Shown one piece after another: positions 46,201-56,019 of a DNA stretch of 64,000 nucleotides (position 1 is the stretch's first letter; every line of letters begins with the position of its first letter). The notes beneath the pieces are model-generated. The model was not told the origin of the DNA. It worked only from the letters and a program-made list of their open reading frames with translations, and did not search any database. A program made the translations under genes and the position numbers. The stretch covers positions 7,440,001-7,504,000 of the forward strand of contig NZ_CP074371.1 of the NCBI RefSeq assembly GCF_018362975.1, written 5' to 3'. This DNA comes from Nocardia tengchongensis. Lineage in GTDB: Bacteria; Actinomycetota; Actinomycetes; Mycobacteriales; Mycobacteriaceae.

Positions 46201-46507
46201 CTCCTGGGTCCCTACTTCCTTGTCCGCGTGCAACCATCTGTCCCCGGTTGCCGGCGAGCTGCCTTCTTCGAGCGTATGCCGCGACCCCTGAATTTGCGGA
46301 TCCGGCGATTCGGCTGTGAATCCACGATGCCTGTTCGAAAAGCAGAGCCGACAACCACGAGCAAAGGTCCCTAGAGTGACCGTACCCGTTTCGCGCGACC
46401 GAGGTCGACAACTTGGGCACGTTTCTCGCCGGACATGTGCGTGGACTCACCTCTGCCCGGGTGGCGGGGACGTTCGCGACACGCCGCTACCCCGCCACCC
46501 GCCCAGC
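46201..46507. other. Intergenic region between clpP2 and clpX
   Basis: About 300 bases with no supported gene. It contains the clpP2 terminator hairpin (46458-46501) and presumably a separate clpX promoter. I did not find a complete ClgR-type site. Confidence 0.55.
46458..46501 (-). terminator. Hairpin after clpP2
   Basis: CGGGTGGCGGGG (46458-46469) pairs with its complement at 46490-46501 over 12 bp with a 20-base loop, 6 bases after the clpP2 stop in the leftward direction. No T run. Confidence 0.65.
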
Positions 46508-47182
46508 TCATTTCTGCGCGCTGAGCTTGCGGTACTCGAACACCGTGTCGACGATGCCGTAGTCCTTCGCCTCGTCGGCGGTGAGGATCTTGTCGCGGTC
46601 GGTGTCCTTGCGGATGACGTCCGCGTCCTTGCCGGTGTGGCGCGCCAGCGTGACCTCCATGAGGCGACGCATGCGCTCGATCTCGGCGGCCTGGATCTCG
46701 AGGTCGGAGACCTGGCCCTGAATACCGCCCGAGGTGGACGGCTGGTGAATCAGGATGCGGGCGTTCGGCAGCGCGGCGCGCTTGCCGGGCGCGCCGGCCG
46801 CGAGGATGACCGCGGCGGCCGAGGCGGCCTGACCCAGGCAGACGGTGGCGACGTCGGCGCGCACGTACTGCATGGTGTCGTAGATGGCCATCAGCGCGGT
46901 GAACGAGCCACCGGGCGAGTTGATGTACATGGTGATGTCGCGGTCCGGGTCCTGAGACTCGAGCACCAGCAGCTGCGCCATGATGTCGTTGGCCGAGACG
47001 TCGTCGACCTGGTTGCCCAGGAAGATGATTCGCTCTTCGAACAGCTTGTTGTAAGGGTCGGAGGTCTTGACGCCGAAGCTGGTCTGCTCGGTGAACTGCG
47101 GCAGGATGTAGCGCGACTGCGGCAGGTTACCGGCGGCGGCGAAGGTGACGCCCGCGGCCCGCGGATCGATCATGTTGGACAT
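46508..47182 (-). CDS. clpP2: ATP-dependent Clp protease proteolytic subunit ClpP2
   Basis: A 224-residue serine protease subunit. Catalytic Ser lies in [13 protein letters not shown], His in ARILIHQPS, and Asp in the [17 protein letters not shown] region. A longer N-terminus ([17 protein letters not shown]) than ClpP1 fits the ClpP2 type that docks the ATPase in actinobacteria. ATG at 47182 gives MSNMIDPR; an ATG two codons earlier abuts the Shine-Dalgarno. It follows clpP1 by 38 bases, in one operon, and forms a mixed tetradecamer with it. Confidence 0.96.
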   Translation of the reverse strand: MSNMIDPRAAGVTFAAAGNLPQSRYILPQFTEQTSFGVKTSDPYNKLFEERIIFLGNQVDDVSANDIMAQLLVLESQDPDRDITMYINSPGGSFTALMAIYDTMQYVRADVATVCLGQAASAAAVILAAGAPGKRAALPNARILIHQPSTSGGIQGQVSDLEIQAAEIERMRRLMEVTLARHTGKDADVIRKDTDRDKILTADEAKDYGIVDTVFEYRKLSAQK

Positions 47183-47220
47183 AAACATCTCTCCAAAGTC
47201 TGGGTGGGTGGGCTGCGGAA

Positions 47221-47811
47221 CTACTTGCTGCTGCTGCCGTTCGCCTGGCTCGCGTGGGTGACCACGTGGTCGATGAACCCGTAGTCCAGCGCCTCCGCGG
47301 CGGTGAACCAGCGGTCGCGGTCGGCGTCGGCGGTCACCTGCTCGATGGACTTGCCGGTGTGGTGCGACTGCAGCTCGTTGAGTTCACGCTTGGTGTAGGC
47401 GAACTGCTCGGCCTGAATGGCGATGTCGGCGGCCGAACCACCGAGACCGGCGGACGGCTGGTGCATCATGATGCGCGCGTGCGGCAACGCGTAGCGCTTG
47501 CCCTTGGCACCGGCGGCAAGCAGGAACTGGCCCATGGAGGCGGCCAGGCCCATACCAACCGTGCGGATGTCGCATTCGGCGAACTGCATGGTGTCGTAGA
47601 TGGCCATGCCCGCGGTCACCGAACCACCGGGAGAGTTGATGTAGAGCGAGATGTCCCTGGTCGGGTCCTCGGCCGACAGCAGGAGAATCTGCGCGCAGAG
47701 CTTGTTGGCGATGTCATCGTCGACCTGGGTGCCCAGGAAGATGATTCGGTTCTGCAGCAGTCGCTCGTACACCGAATCACTGAGGTTCAGACCAGCAGTC
47801 GCGGATGTCAT
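47221..47811 (-). CDS. clpP1: ATP-dependent Clp protease proteolytic subunit ClpP1
   Basis: A 196-residue ClpP. The catalytic triad lies in [13 protein letters not shown] (Ser), [13 protein letters not shown] (His) and [17 protein letters not shown] (Asp). [17 protein letters not shown] is a family block. ATG at 47811 begins [12 protein letters not shown] after AGGGG; upstream in-frame codons are not conserved-looking. First gene of clpP1-clpP2, separated from tig by an 18-bp terminator. Confidence 0.96.
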   Translation of the reverse strand: MTSATAGLNLSDSVYERLLQNRIIFLGTQVDDDIANKLCAQILLLSAEDPTRDISLYINSPGGSVTAGMAIYDTMQFAECDIRTVGMGLAASMGQFLLAAGAKGKRYALPHARIMMHQPSAGLGGSAADIAIQAEQFAYTKRELNELQSHHTGKSIEQVTADADRDRWFTAAEALDYGFIDHVVTHASQANGSSSK

Positions 47812-47904
47812 GTGCACCCCTGCCTGATGAATTGTCACGGATACCTGCCCTCTCTCAATGGCTCGGTTAACAAGCCCCTACTGATTCGCTGACACAAACC
47901 CTAA

Positions 47905-47946
47905 CGAAGCAGGGCGGTACCGAACTCCCGGTACCGCCCTGCTTCG
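47905..47946 (-). terminator. Terminator between tig and clpP1
   Basis: A perfect 18-bp stem (47905-47922 with 47929-47946) and 6-base loop lie 98 bases after the tig stop and upstream of clpP1. It insulates the two units; no T run is obvious. Confidence 0.8.
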
Positions 47947-48043
47947 CTCACAGCGCAAACTTACGTCAACACTTCGAGTTCCCGTGTATGGGGGCTCGCG
48001 CGGGTGTCCCCGGGCCAACCCCCTACGCGGGGTATGTAGTTCT

Positions 48044-49453
48044 CTACTTGGTCTCGGCCTCGGCGGCCTCGGTCGCGTCGGCGACGGTGGCGAGCTCCTC
48101 GGCGGAGACCTCCTCGGCCTCCTCCGCGGGGTTGCCGAACATCTCGGCGGTGTCCACGGCGTTGCCGGCGGTGTCGGTGACGGCGGCCTGGACCACGACA
48201 CCGGCGAGGGCCTTGCCGCGCCGCACGTCGGCGAAGACCGCGCCCAGCTGACCGGCCTGCTGGATCTGCTGGATGAACTGATCGGGCGACATGCCGTAGC
48301 GCTGCGCCTGGAAGATGATCCGCTCGTACAGCTCGTCCTGGCCGACCTGGGTGTTCTCGGCCTCGGCGACCGCGTCCAGCAGCAGCTGGGTCTTGACCGA
48401 CTTCTCGGCGGCTTCCTTGGTGTCCTTCTTGAACTCCTCCAGCGAGGAGCCCTGGGCCTCGAGGGCCTCGGACAGCTTGGCCTCGTCGTGGTCGAAGCCG
48501 TGGACGGCGTCGTGCTCGACGGCGTCGATCTCGGCCTTGACGACGCCCTCGGGCAGCGGGATCTCGACGGTCTCGAGCAGCTGCTCGAGCACCTTGTCGC
48601 GGATCTCGCCGGCCTGGGTGACCTTCTTGACGCGCTCGACGCGGGTCTTGAGGTCTTCCTTCAGCTCGTCGATGGTGTCGAATTCGCTGGCCAGCTGGGC
48701 GAAGTCGTCGTCGGCCTCGGGCAGCTCGCGCTCCTTGACCGACTGCACGGTCACGGTGATGACGGCTTCCTTGCCGGCGTGCTCACCGGCGACCAGCTTG
48801 GAGGCGAAGTCCTTGGACTCGCTCTCCTTGAGGCCGATCAGGGTCTCGTCCAGGCCCTCGATGAGCTGGCCGGAGCCGACCTCGTGGGACAGGCCGGTGG
48901 TGGAGGCCTCCTCGACGGCCTCGCCGTCGACGGTGGCGGACAGGTCGATGGAGACGAAGTCGCCGTTCTCGATGGCCCGCTCGACCGCGGTCAGGGTGCC
49001 GAAGCGCTGACGCAGCGACTGCAGCTGCTCGTCGATGTCGGCGTCGGTGATCTCGATCGGGTCGACGGTGACGGCGAGGGCCGAGAAGTCCGGCAGGGTG
49101 ATCTCCGGGCGGATGTCGACCTCGGCGGTGAAGGCCAGCTCCTGGCCGTCCTCGATCTTGGTGATCTCGATCTCCGGCTGACCGATGACCTTCACCTCGG
49201 TCTCGATCACGGCTTCGCTGTAGCGCTTGGGCAGCACGTCGTTGACGACCTGCTCCAGCACGGCGCCACGGCCGACGCGGGCCTCGAGAAGCTTGGCCGG
49301 CGCCTTGCCCGGACGGAAGCCCGGGATACGGATCTGCTGCGCGAGAGCCTTGTAGGCGCGGTCGAAGTCCGGCTTGAGCTCCTCGAAGGGCACCTCGACA
49401 TTGATGCGGACCCGAGTCGGGCTCAGCTGCTCGACGGTGCTCTTCACGGACAT
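48044..49453 (-). CDS. tig: Trigger factor
   Basis: A 469-residue ribosome-bound chaperone and prolyl isomerase. The N-terminal ribosome-binding domain includes [21 protein letters not shown] (signature GFRxGxxP). The FKBP-type domain is near [20 protein letters not shown], and the C-terminal helical arms follow, with an acidic Ala/Glu tail typical of actinobacteria. It lies upstream of clpP1P2, the standard order. Confidence 0.97.
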   Translation of the reverse strand: MSVKSTVEQLSPTRVRINVEVPFEELKPDFDRAYKALAQQIRIPGFRPGKAPAKLLEARVGRGAVLEQVVNDVLPKRYSEAVIETEVKVIGQPEIEITKIEDGQELAFTAEVDIRPEITLPDFSALAVTVDPIEITDADIDEQLQSLRQRFGTLTAVERAIENGDFVSIDLSATVDGEAVEEASTTGLSHEVGSGQLIEGLDETLIGLKESESKDFASKLVAGEHAGKEAVITVTVQSVKERELPEADDDFAQLASEFDTIDELKEDLKTRVERVKKVTQAGEIRDKVLEQLLETVEIPLPEGVVKAEIDAVEHDAVHGFDHDEAKLSEALEAQGSSLEEFKKDTKEAAEKSVKTQLLLDAVAEAENTQVGQDELYERIIFQAQRYGMSPDQFIQQIQQAGQLGAVFADVRRGKALAGVVVQAAVTDTAGNAVDTAEMFGNPAEEAEEVSAEELATVADATEAAEAETK

Positions 49454-49575
49454 GCTCCTTGTTCGTTGTTCATGGTTGACGTCTAGGTTCCCCCCGAACG
49501 CATCCCGACCAGGTTAGTTGACGGCCCCTCGGGCCGTGTAACCGGTCGTCGCGCTGGGGGTACCCGAATACTGCA

Positions 49576-49615
49576 CAGGGCGCCGGGGCGGCCGGTCGGT
49601 CGACCGGTCGCCCTG
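49576..49615 (-). terminator. Structured region after FKBP gene
   Basis: An outer stem CAGGGCG/CGCCCTG encloses an inner 7-bp hairpin CCGGTCG/CGACCGG, 16 bases after the FKBP stop in the leftward direction. Confidence 0.55.
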
Positions 49616-49631
49616 GTACTGGGGGTTTAGC

Positions 49632-50210
49632 TCAGTTACCGACCTTGACGGCGTCGGTCACGAAGACCAGCGTCTCGCCCGGCTTCATGCCGCTCGGCGG
49701 GTGGTCGCCGTAGCCGAGGGCGGGCGGGATGATCAGCAGGCGGCGGCTGCCCTCCTGGATGCCGACCAGGCCCTGGTCCCAGCCCTTGATGACCTGGCCC
49801 GCGCCCAATGTGAGGGGCAGCGGCTTGCCGCGGTCGAAGGAGCTGTCCAGCTTCTTCTGGTTGGACCAGGTGATCAGCGTGTAGTTGGTGCTCAGCTTGT
49901 CCCCGGCCTTGGCCTCGGGGCCGCTGCCCACGACCAGGTCCTTGGTGATGAGCTCCTTGGGCGGATCGCAGTCGGCCGGGAGCTTGATGGTCGGCGCGGT
50001 ACCGAAGCCGCCGTCCACCGAGATGTCCTCGGCGGTGCACTCACGGCCCTTGCTCGCGGCCGTGGTGGCGGCCGCGGCGGTCGTACTCGTCGCGGCGGCG
50101 GTCGTCGTGGTCGACGACGCCTTGTTGTCGCTGCTGCCACCGCAACCGGCCGCCAGCATCGTGGCGGCCGCGACCGCACCGATCACACCGACCTTGCCCA
50201 CCAAGCGCAT
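49632..50210 (-). CDS. FKBP-type peptidyl-prolyl isomerase, lipoprotein
   Basis: A 192-residue exported protein. The signal peptide ends in the lipobox LAAGC, so the mature N-terminus is a lipidated Cys, followed by a Ser/Thr/Ala linker. The FKBP domain is in the C-terminal ~110 residues: VGSGPEAKAGDKLSTNYT, FDRGKPLPLTLGAGQVIKGWD, GSRRLLIIPPALGYGDHPPS. The Cys pair in SKGREC and PADC may form a bridge. It would help fold proteins outside the membrane. Confidence 0.93.
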   Translation of the reverse strand: MRLVGKVGVIGAVAAATMLAAGCGGSSDNKASSTTTTAAATSTTAAAATTAASKGRECTAEDISVDGGFGTAPTIKLPADCDPPKELITKDLVVGSGPEAKAGDKLSTNYTLITWSNQKKLDSSFDRGKPLPLTLGAGQVIKGWDQGLVGIQEGSRRLLIIPPALGYGDHPPSGMKPGETLVFVTDAVKVGN

Positions 50211-50336
50211 TCCCGCTCCTGTCCGTCCAGTCCGGTTGCCGCACGGATTGCGACGCCGCGCCGAACCTACACGGGTTCGGGCGATGGAGGCGGCCGGGGC
50301 GCGCCCGCAAGGGTTTCGGCGGCGTGCGGGGCGCGG

Positions 50337-51551
50337 TCAGCGGGCGGTGACGAGGACGGCGTACTGGGCCGCGGCCAGGTGGTGGACGGCGGGTTCGGTG
50401 GGGCCGGACACCGAGGCCAGATAGCGACCGTCCAGTACCAGGCAGGTGTATTCGTTCGGTGCCGCGGCCTCGGAATCACGCAAGCACACGGCGTCCGGAA
50501 CACCCTCGGGCGCGGACACCACGGTTCGGGTGGCGGTCGGGTCCGCGAGCCGGTGCAGCGCCTGCCGTGCGGTGCCGGCGTCCGGAAAACGCAGCAGCCG
50601 TGCGGAATCCGTGACGGCCACGGCCTGGACCGGGACGCCGGGCGCACCGGGACGGTTGATCAGCAGGTCGGCGACGACCGGGCCGTAGACGACTCCGGTG
50701 GCGCGCCGGGCGCCGCCCCAGCCCGCGATGAGGCCGTACTCGTCCTGGAACAGGGTGGGGTACGGCCAGCGTCCGGGCTGGGCGGGCAGCAGGCGCGACA
50801 GCATGCCGTCCGGGTCGAGGGTCAGTGCCGGAAGCGCCTCTGGTTCGGTCGCCGTAAAGGAGTCCAGCCGAGGGAGTTCCGCATCGAAGGCGCGAGTGGC
50901 GAGCGCTTTCATGGCGGCGCTGTCGGTGGTCTGATCGAAGATGTACAGGCTCACCACATAGGGGCCGTGGGCGAGCGTCACCGCCATGGTCGGGACATGT
51001 GGCCGCCAATGCCCATGTGTCGCAAAGTATTCGGGGAACGGGACGGTGACGTTGTCGCGGTTGACCGCGGCGTCGGAGGCGTCGATCTCGCGAGCGGTGT
51101 CGATGGCCGCCATGGGGTCGCGCATGCGCAGGACCGTGATGCGCAGTCCGGTGGCCGCGCCTTCCTTCGGGCTGCCGCTCGGATCGTCGGTGCCGCCGAT
51201 ACTGAATCCGGCCAGCATGCCGTGCGCGGTGAGGGTGGGCCGGGTCGCCTCGGCGAGGATGCCGACCGCGTCCGTCGGCGACGGCACCGGGATGGCCGAG
51301 AGCCGGGTCAGGGTGGGGTCGACGGCGCGGGGCGAGACGACGGCGTCGGCCATGCGCACCGATTCCAGTAGCCGCGCGTAGGTTTCGCCGGTGTCCCGGG
51401 GCACGGCGAGCGGTCGACCGCTGTAGCCGCCCAGATCCAGTGCGCGCAGTTCCGGTGCCGCCGCGCGCGGGACGCCCGCGACGGCGCAGGCGCTGACCAG
51501 CACCGCGATGGACACCAGTGGGATTCGTCCGGCGTGACGCCGCCGGTTCAT
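50337..51551 (-). CDS. DUF7373-type lipoprotein of Nocardia
   Basis: A 404-residue lipoprotein. The basic start MNRRRHAGRIPLVSIAVLVSAC ends in a lipobox cysteine. The mature part begins with the LRALDLGGYSGRPLAVP block that I associate with the large Nocardia-specific DUF7373 lipoprotein family, and has two internal ~150-residue alpha/beta halves. The role is unknown. ATG at 51551 has GAGG at suitable spacing; ATG at 51569 is an alternative adding 6 residues. Divergent from hen1. Confidence 0.78.
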   Translation of the reverse strand: MNRRRHAGRIPLVSIAVLVSACAVAGVPRAAAPELRALDLGGYSGRPLAVPRDTGETYARLLESVRMADAVVSPRAVDPTLTRLSAIPVPSPTDAVGILAEATRPTLTAHGMLAGFSIGGTDDPSGSPKEGAATGLRITVLRMRDPMAAIDTAREIDASDAAVNRDNVTVPFPEYFATHGHWRPHVPTMAVTLAHGPYVVSLYIFDQTTDSAAMKALATRAFDAELPRLDSFTATEPEALPALTLDPDGMLSRLLPAQPGRWPYPTLFQDEYGLIAGWGGARRATGVVYGPVVADLLINRPGAPGVPVQAVAVTDSARLLRFPDAGTARQALHRLADPTATRTVVSAPEGVPDAVCLRDSEAAAPNEYTCLVLDGRYLASVSGPTEPAVHHLAAAQYAVLVTAR

Positions 51552-51739
51552 CGGATCGCCTCGGCGCATCCCGCCACCCCCGTAGCCGCTTGAATTCCGA
51601 GTGTGGGCGCACCGGCCACCCACGACAACCGGTTATCCGGACATCGCGACCGGTCCGTGACAAATTCGGACCTGCCACAACGGCTTCCGTAGACGGAAAA
51701 TTGTTTGCGACCGCCCACGGCCTACGGGAGCATCTCAGG

Positions 51740-53440
51740 ATGCTGGTGACGATTTCTTGTACACGCCCCAGGGGAGCCGCATGGCCCGCCACCGATCTGG
51801 GGTACCTGCTGCACAAGAATCCCTCGCGCAGACAGACTTTCGAGCAGTCCTACGGCGTCGCCCATGTGCTGTATCCGGAGGCGAGCGACGAACGCTGCAC
51901 GGCGGCGCTGCTGCTGGAGATCGACCCGGTGCGGTTGGTGCGCGGGAAGTCCAAGGGCACACCGGATTTCAGCCTCGGCCAGTATGTGAACGACCGTCCC
52001 TACGCGGCGTCGTCGCTGCTGTCCGTGGCCATTTCGACAGTCTTCGGCACCGCGCTGCACGGCCGGTGCGCGCAGCGGCCGGAGCTGGCCGGCACCGCCC
52101 TCGACCTGCGGATCGAGCTTCCGGCCGTGCCGTGCAAGGGTGGCCCGGAGTACGCCGAGCGGGTCTTCGCGCCGCTGGGCTGGACCGTCGCGGCCACTCC
52201 CCTGCCGCTGGACCCGGCGTTCCCGGAGTGGGGCGATTCCCACTACGTGCGTCTCGAACTCACCGGCACGCTGCGCCTGGCCGAGGCCCTGACCCACCTC
52301 TACGTCCTGCTGCCCGTCCTCGACGGCAGCAAGCACTACTGGCTCGACACCGCCGAGATCGACAAGCTGCTCCGTTTCGGCGAGGGCTGGCTCACCGCCC
52401 ACCCGGAGCGCGAGTGGATCACCCGCCGCTACCTGACCCGCCGCCACACCCTGGTCCGCACCGCCCTGGCCCGGCTCGCGGAGCTGGACGACCAGGACCC
52501 GGAGGAACTCGGCGCACTGGAGCACGACTACGACGACGAGGGACCCGGCGCCGAGACGGCCGTCCCGCATCGCGGCGTCGACGTTGCCGCGCCGACCACT
52601 GAACTCGCTGACGCTCCGGTGGCCGGTGAGTACACATCGGCGAACGACGCTGCGGTGCGTCCCGAGACCGGGCAGCCTGCTGCCGAGACCGGTTCCCGCA
52701 ATGCGCTTGTCGAGGGTAGGGGCCTGACCGCGAGTGGCCCGGGGCTCGAGCCCGGCGAGTCCGCCGGCGGCGACCCGACCCCGCAGCCGGTGGAGTCCGG
52801 CGAACGGGGGCCGTCGCTGGCAGTGCTGCGGCGGGCGGCGGTGCATCGGGCGCTGTCGGCGGAGGGGGCGAGCCGGGTGCTCGACCTCGGGTGCGGGCAG
52901 GGTGCGCTGCTGCTGGAACTGGCGGCGGACCGGGCGCTCACCGAGATCGTCGGAGTCGATGTGTCGATGCGCGAGTTGAAGATCGCGGCGCGACGGGTGC
53001 GTCGGCTGCCGGAGTGGCAGGCGCGACGGGTCACCGTGCGGCAGGGCGCGCTGACCTACACCGACGCCTCGTTGCGGGGCTACGACGCGGCCGTGCTCAT
53101 GGAGGTGATCGAGCATGTCGACGCGACCCGTTTGAAGGCGTTGGAGCAGGCGGTGTTCGGGGCGGCGGCTCCGGGCGCGGTGGTCGTGACCACGCCGAAC
53201 AGCGAGTTCAATGTGCGCTACGACGGGCTCGACGCGGGCGCTTTCCGGCATTCGGATCACCGGTTCGAGTGGACCAGGGCAGAATTCGCGGACTGGGCCC
53301 ACCGGGTCGGCGCGACGCACGGGTATGCCGTGCGTTTCGAGCCGGTCGGGCCCGAGGATGCGGAAGTGGGGGCCTCGACACAGATGGCTGTGTTCACCAG
53401 GAAGAACAACGATGACGACGCCGCGAAGGGGGCCGCGTAA
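51740..53440 (+). CDS. hen1: Hen1, 3'-terminal RNA ribose 2'-O-methyltransferase
   Basis: A 566-residue protein of the bacterial Pnkp/Hen1 RNA-repair complex, which methylates the 2'-OH at a damaged RNA 3' end before sealing. The N-terminal Hen1-L domain is visible (LGYLLHKNPSRRQTFEQSYG, VNDRPYAASSLLSVAIS). A ~100-residue acidic/proline linker follows, then the methyltransferase: LDLGCGQGALLLEL for SAM binding and VLMEVIEHVD, the metal-binding E-x-x-E-H unique to Hen1. The stop overlaps the pnkp ATG (TAATG). ATG at 51740 gives MLVTISCTR, the usual N-terminus. Confidence 0.95.
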   Translation: MLVTISCTRPRGAAWPATDLGYLLHKNPSRRQTFEQSYGVAHVLYPEASDERCTAALLLEIDPVRLVRGKSKGTPDFSLGQYVNDRPYAASSLLSVAISTVFGTALHGRCAQRPELAGTALDLRIELPAVPCKGGPEYAERVFAPLGWTVAATPLPLDPAFPEWGDSHYVRLELTGTLRLAEALTHLYVLLPVLDGSKHYWLDTAEIDKLLRFGEGWLTAHPEREWITRRYLTRRHTLVRTALARLAELDDQDPEELGALEHDYDDEGPGAETAVPHRGVDVAAPTTELADAPVAGEYTSANDAAVRPETGQPAAETGSRNALVEGRGLTASGPGLEPGESAGGDPTPQPVESGERGPSLAVLRRAAVHRALSAEGASRVLDLGCGQGALLLELAADRALTEIVGVDVSMRELKIAARRVRRLPEWQARRVTVRQGALTYTDASLRGYDAAVLMEVIEHVDATRLKALEQAVFGAAAPGAVVVTTPNSEFNVRYDGLDAGAFRHSDHRFEWTRAEFADWAHRVGATHGYAVRFEPVGPEDAEVGASTQMAVFTRKNNDDDAAKGAA

Positions 53441-56019
53441 TGGCAGAACTGTCCGTCCCGGCGCTGTCGCTGGTCGTGCTGATCGGCAGCAGCGGCTCGG
53501 GTAAGTCGACGTTCGCGCACAAGCATTTCCGGTCGACGGCGGTGCTGTCCTCCGACGCCTATCGCGGGCTGGTCAGTGATGACGAGGCCGATCAGTCGGC
53601 GACCGACGCGGCGTTCGAGCTGCTGCACCACGTGGCGGGGGTGCGCCTGCGTCGCGGCCTGCGCACCGTCATCGACGCCACCAATGTGCAGCCCAAGGCA
53701 CGGCAGTCGCTGGTGGAGCTGGCGCGCGCCCACGACGTGCTGCCGGTGGCGATCGTGCTGGACGTCCCGGAGAGCGTGTGCGTGGAGCGCAACGCGCTGC
53801 GGGTGGATCGCGCCGATCTGGGCCCGCACGTGGTCGGCCGTCACGTGCGTGACCTGAAGCGCTCGCTGAAGTTCCTGGAGCGTGAGGGTTTCCGCACGGT
53901 GCACGTGCTGCGTGGTGTCGAGGAGATCGAGGCGGCGACCATCCGCGACGAGCGGCTGTGGAACGACAAGACCGATCTCACCGGCCCGTTCGACGTGATC
54001 GGCGACGTGCACGGCTGCCGCAGCGAGCTGGAGACGCTGCTCGGCGAACTCGGCTACGTGCTCGTGCGCGATGACGATGACCGTCCGGTGGACGCGAGCC
54101 ACCCCGAGGGCCGCACCGCGGTGTTCGTCGGCGACCTGGTCGATCGCGGACCCGACACGCCGGGTGTGCTGCGGCTCGTCATGGGCATGGTGGCGTCCGG
54201 AAACGCCCTGTGCGTCACCGGCAATCACGAATTCAAACTGGTGCGCGCGCTCGACGGCCGCCGCGTCACGGTGAAGCACGGCCTGGCCGAGTCGCTGGCG
54301 CAGCTGGAGGCCGAAGACGCCGAGTTCCGCAAGGCCGCACAGGAATTCATGCGCGGCCTGGTCAGCCACTACGTGCTCGACGGCGGCAAGCTGGTGGTCG
54401 CGCACGCCGGTCTCAAGGAGGAGTACCAGGGCCGCACCTCGGGCCGGGTCCGCGAGTTCGCCATGTACGGCGAATCCACCGGTGAGACCGACGAATACGG
54501 TCTGCCGGTGCGCTACCCGTGGGCCAACGACTACCGCGGCAAGGCGCTGGTGCTCTACGGGCACACGCCGATGACCGAACTGGTGTGGGTGAACAACACC
54601 CTGTGCCTGGACACCGGCGTGGTGTTCGGCGGCCGCCTGACCGCCCTGCGCTACCCGGAGCGGGAGCCGGTATCGGTTGCGGCCGAACAGGTCTGGTTCG
54701 AGCCGGTGCGTCCGCTGGAGGCCGCCACCTTCGCCACCGGGGAGGCGGTGGTGCAGCGGGATCCGGGCGTGCTGGACCTCGACGACGTGCTGGGCCGGCG
54801 CGTGGTGGAGACCCGCCACCTGGGCCGGGTCACCGTGCGCGAGGACGCCGCGAGCGCCGCACTGGAGGTGATGAGCCGTTTCGCGGTGGACCCGCGCTGG
54901 CTGGTGTACCTGCCGCCGACCATGTCCCCGTGCGCCACCTCCACCCTGGACGGTCACCTCGAGCACCCGGCACAGGCCTTCGAGTACTACCGCTCCGAGG
55001 GTGTGGGCACCGTGGTGTGCGAGGAGAAGCACATGGGTTCGCGTGCGGTCGTCGCGGTTTCGCGGTCGGCGCAGGCGGCGCGGGACCGGTTCGGGGTCGA
55101 GGACGGCAGCACGGGCGCGGTGTACACCCGCACCGGCCGCCCCTTCTTCGACGACCCGCAGCGGACCGAGGCGGTGCTGGCCCGGGTGCGGGCGGCGGCC
55201 GAATCCGCCGGGCTGTTCGAGGAATTGGGCACCGACTGGCTGCTGCTGGACACCGAGCTGCTGCCCTGGTCGGCGAAGGCGATGGGCCTGTTGCGCTCCC
55301 AGTACGCCGCGGTCGGCGCGGCCGCGCGGGCCTCGCTCACGCAGGCCTCGGAGGTGCTGGCGGCCGCGGCGGGACGCGGGGTGGAGCTGGGCGATCTCGC
55401 CGAGCGCACCACGGATCGGCGGGCCGACGCCGACGCCTTCACCACCGCGTACGGCCGCTACTGCTGGCCCACCGACGGCTTGGACGGCGTCCGCCTGGCC
55501 CCGTTCCAGCTGCTGGCGGCGTCCGGCGCGAATTACGCTGTGCGCGACCACACCTGGCATCTGGAGCGGATCGACCGCCTGGTCGCCGCCGACCCGGAGT
55601 TTTTCACCCCGACCGGCCGCCGCGTCGTCGACCTCGCTTCCCCCGAGAGCGAGGCCGCCGCAACGGCCTGGTGGACCGACCTCACCGTGGCCGGCGGCGA
55701 GGGCATGGTCGTCAAGCCGCTGGAGTCGCTGGTGGCGGGCACCGGCAGCCGCAGTGGGCGGCCGGTGCAGCCGGGTGTGAAATGCCGTGGGCCGGAATAC
55801 CTCCGGATCATCTACGGCCCGGAGTACCTGCGCCCCGGCCAGTTGGATCGACTGCGGCAGCGCGGGCTGGGCGGCAAACGGTCGATGGCGCTGCGCGAAT
55901 ACGCCCTGGGCCTGGAGGCCCTGGACCGTTTCGTGGCCCGCGAGCCGCTGTGGCGGGTGCACGAGGCGGTCTTCGCGATCCTCGCCCTCGAAACCGAGCT
56001 GGTCGACCCGCGTCTCTAA
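53440..56019 (+). CDS. pnkp: Polynucleotide kinase-phosphatase-ligase Pnkp
   Basis: An 859-residue three-domain RNA-repair enzyme. N-terminal 5'-kinase: LIGSSGSGKSTFAHKHF. Central metallophosphatase: DVIGDVHGCRSELETLL, VFVGDLVDRGPDTP, CVTGNHEFKL and VVAHAGL. C-terminal adenylyltransferase with the ligase lysine in CEEKHMGSRAVV, later YLRIIYGPEY. With Hen1 it heals and seals RNAs cut by ribotoxins, leaving a 2'-O-methyl mark. It lies downstream of hen1 with a one-base overlap. Its 3' end overlaps the convergent NUDIX gene by four bases. Confidence 0.96.
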   Translation: MAELSVPALSLVVLIGSSGSGKSTFAHKHFRSTAVLSSDAYRGLVSDDEADQSATDAAFELLHHVAGVRLRRGLRTVIDATNVQPKARQSLVELARAHDVLPVAIVLDVPESVCVERNALRVDRADLGPHVVGRHVRDLKRSLKFLEREGFRTVHVLRGVEEIEAATIRDERLWNDKTDLTGPFDVIGDVHGCRSELETLLGELGYVLVRDDDDRPVDASHPEGRTAVFVGDLVDRGPDTPGVLRLVMGMVASGNALCVTGNHEFKLVRALDGRRVTVKHGLAESLAQLEAEDAEFRKAAQEFMRGLVSHYVLDGGKLVVAHAGLKEEYQGRTSGRVREFAMYGESTGETDEYGLPVRYPWANDYRGKALVLYGHTPMTELVWVNNTLCLDTGVVFGGRLTALRYPEREPVSVAAEQVWFEPVRPLEAATFATGEAVVQRDPGVLDLDDVLGRRVVETRHLGRVTVREDAASAALEVMSRFAVDPRWLVYLPPTMSPCATSTLDGHLEHPAQAFEYYRSEGVGTVVCEEKHMGSRAVVAVSRSAQAARDRFGVEDGSTGAVYTRTGRPFFDDPQRTEAVLARVRAAAESAGLFEELGTDWLLLDTELLPWSAKAMGLLRSQYAAVGAAARASLTQASEVLAAAAGRGVELGDLAERTTDRRADADAFTTAYGRYCWPTDGLDGVRLAPFQLLAASGANYAVRDHTWHLERIDRLVAADPEFFTPTGRRVVDLASPESEAAATAWWTDLTVAGGEGMVVKPLESLVAGTGSRSGRPVQPGVKCRGPEYLRIIYGPEYLRPGQLDRLRQRGLGGKRSMALREYALGLEALDRFVAREPLWRVHEAVFAILALETELVDPRL

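Noticed and set aside
47812..47904. ClgR-type operator upstream of clpP1
   Set aside because: Only a half-site resembling ATTCGCT is visible; the symmetric second half is missing.
56016..56019. Frameshift at the pnkp/NUDIX junction
   Set aside because: Both genes end normally; the four-base overlap is simply two convergent stop codons.
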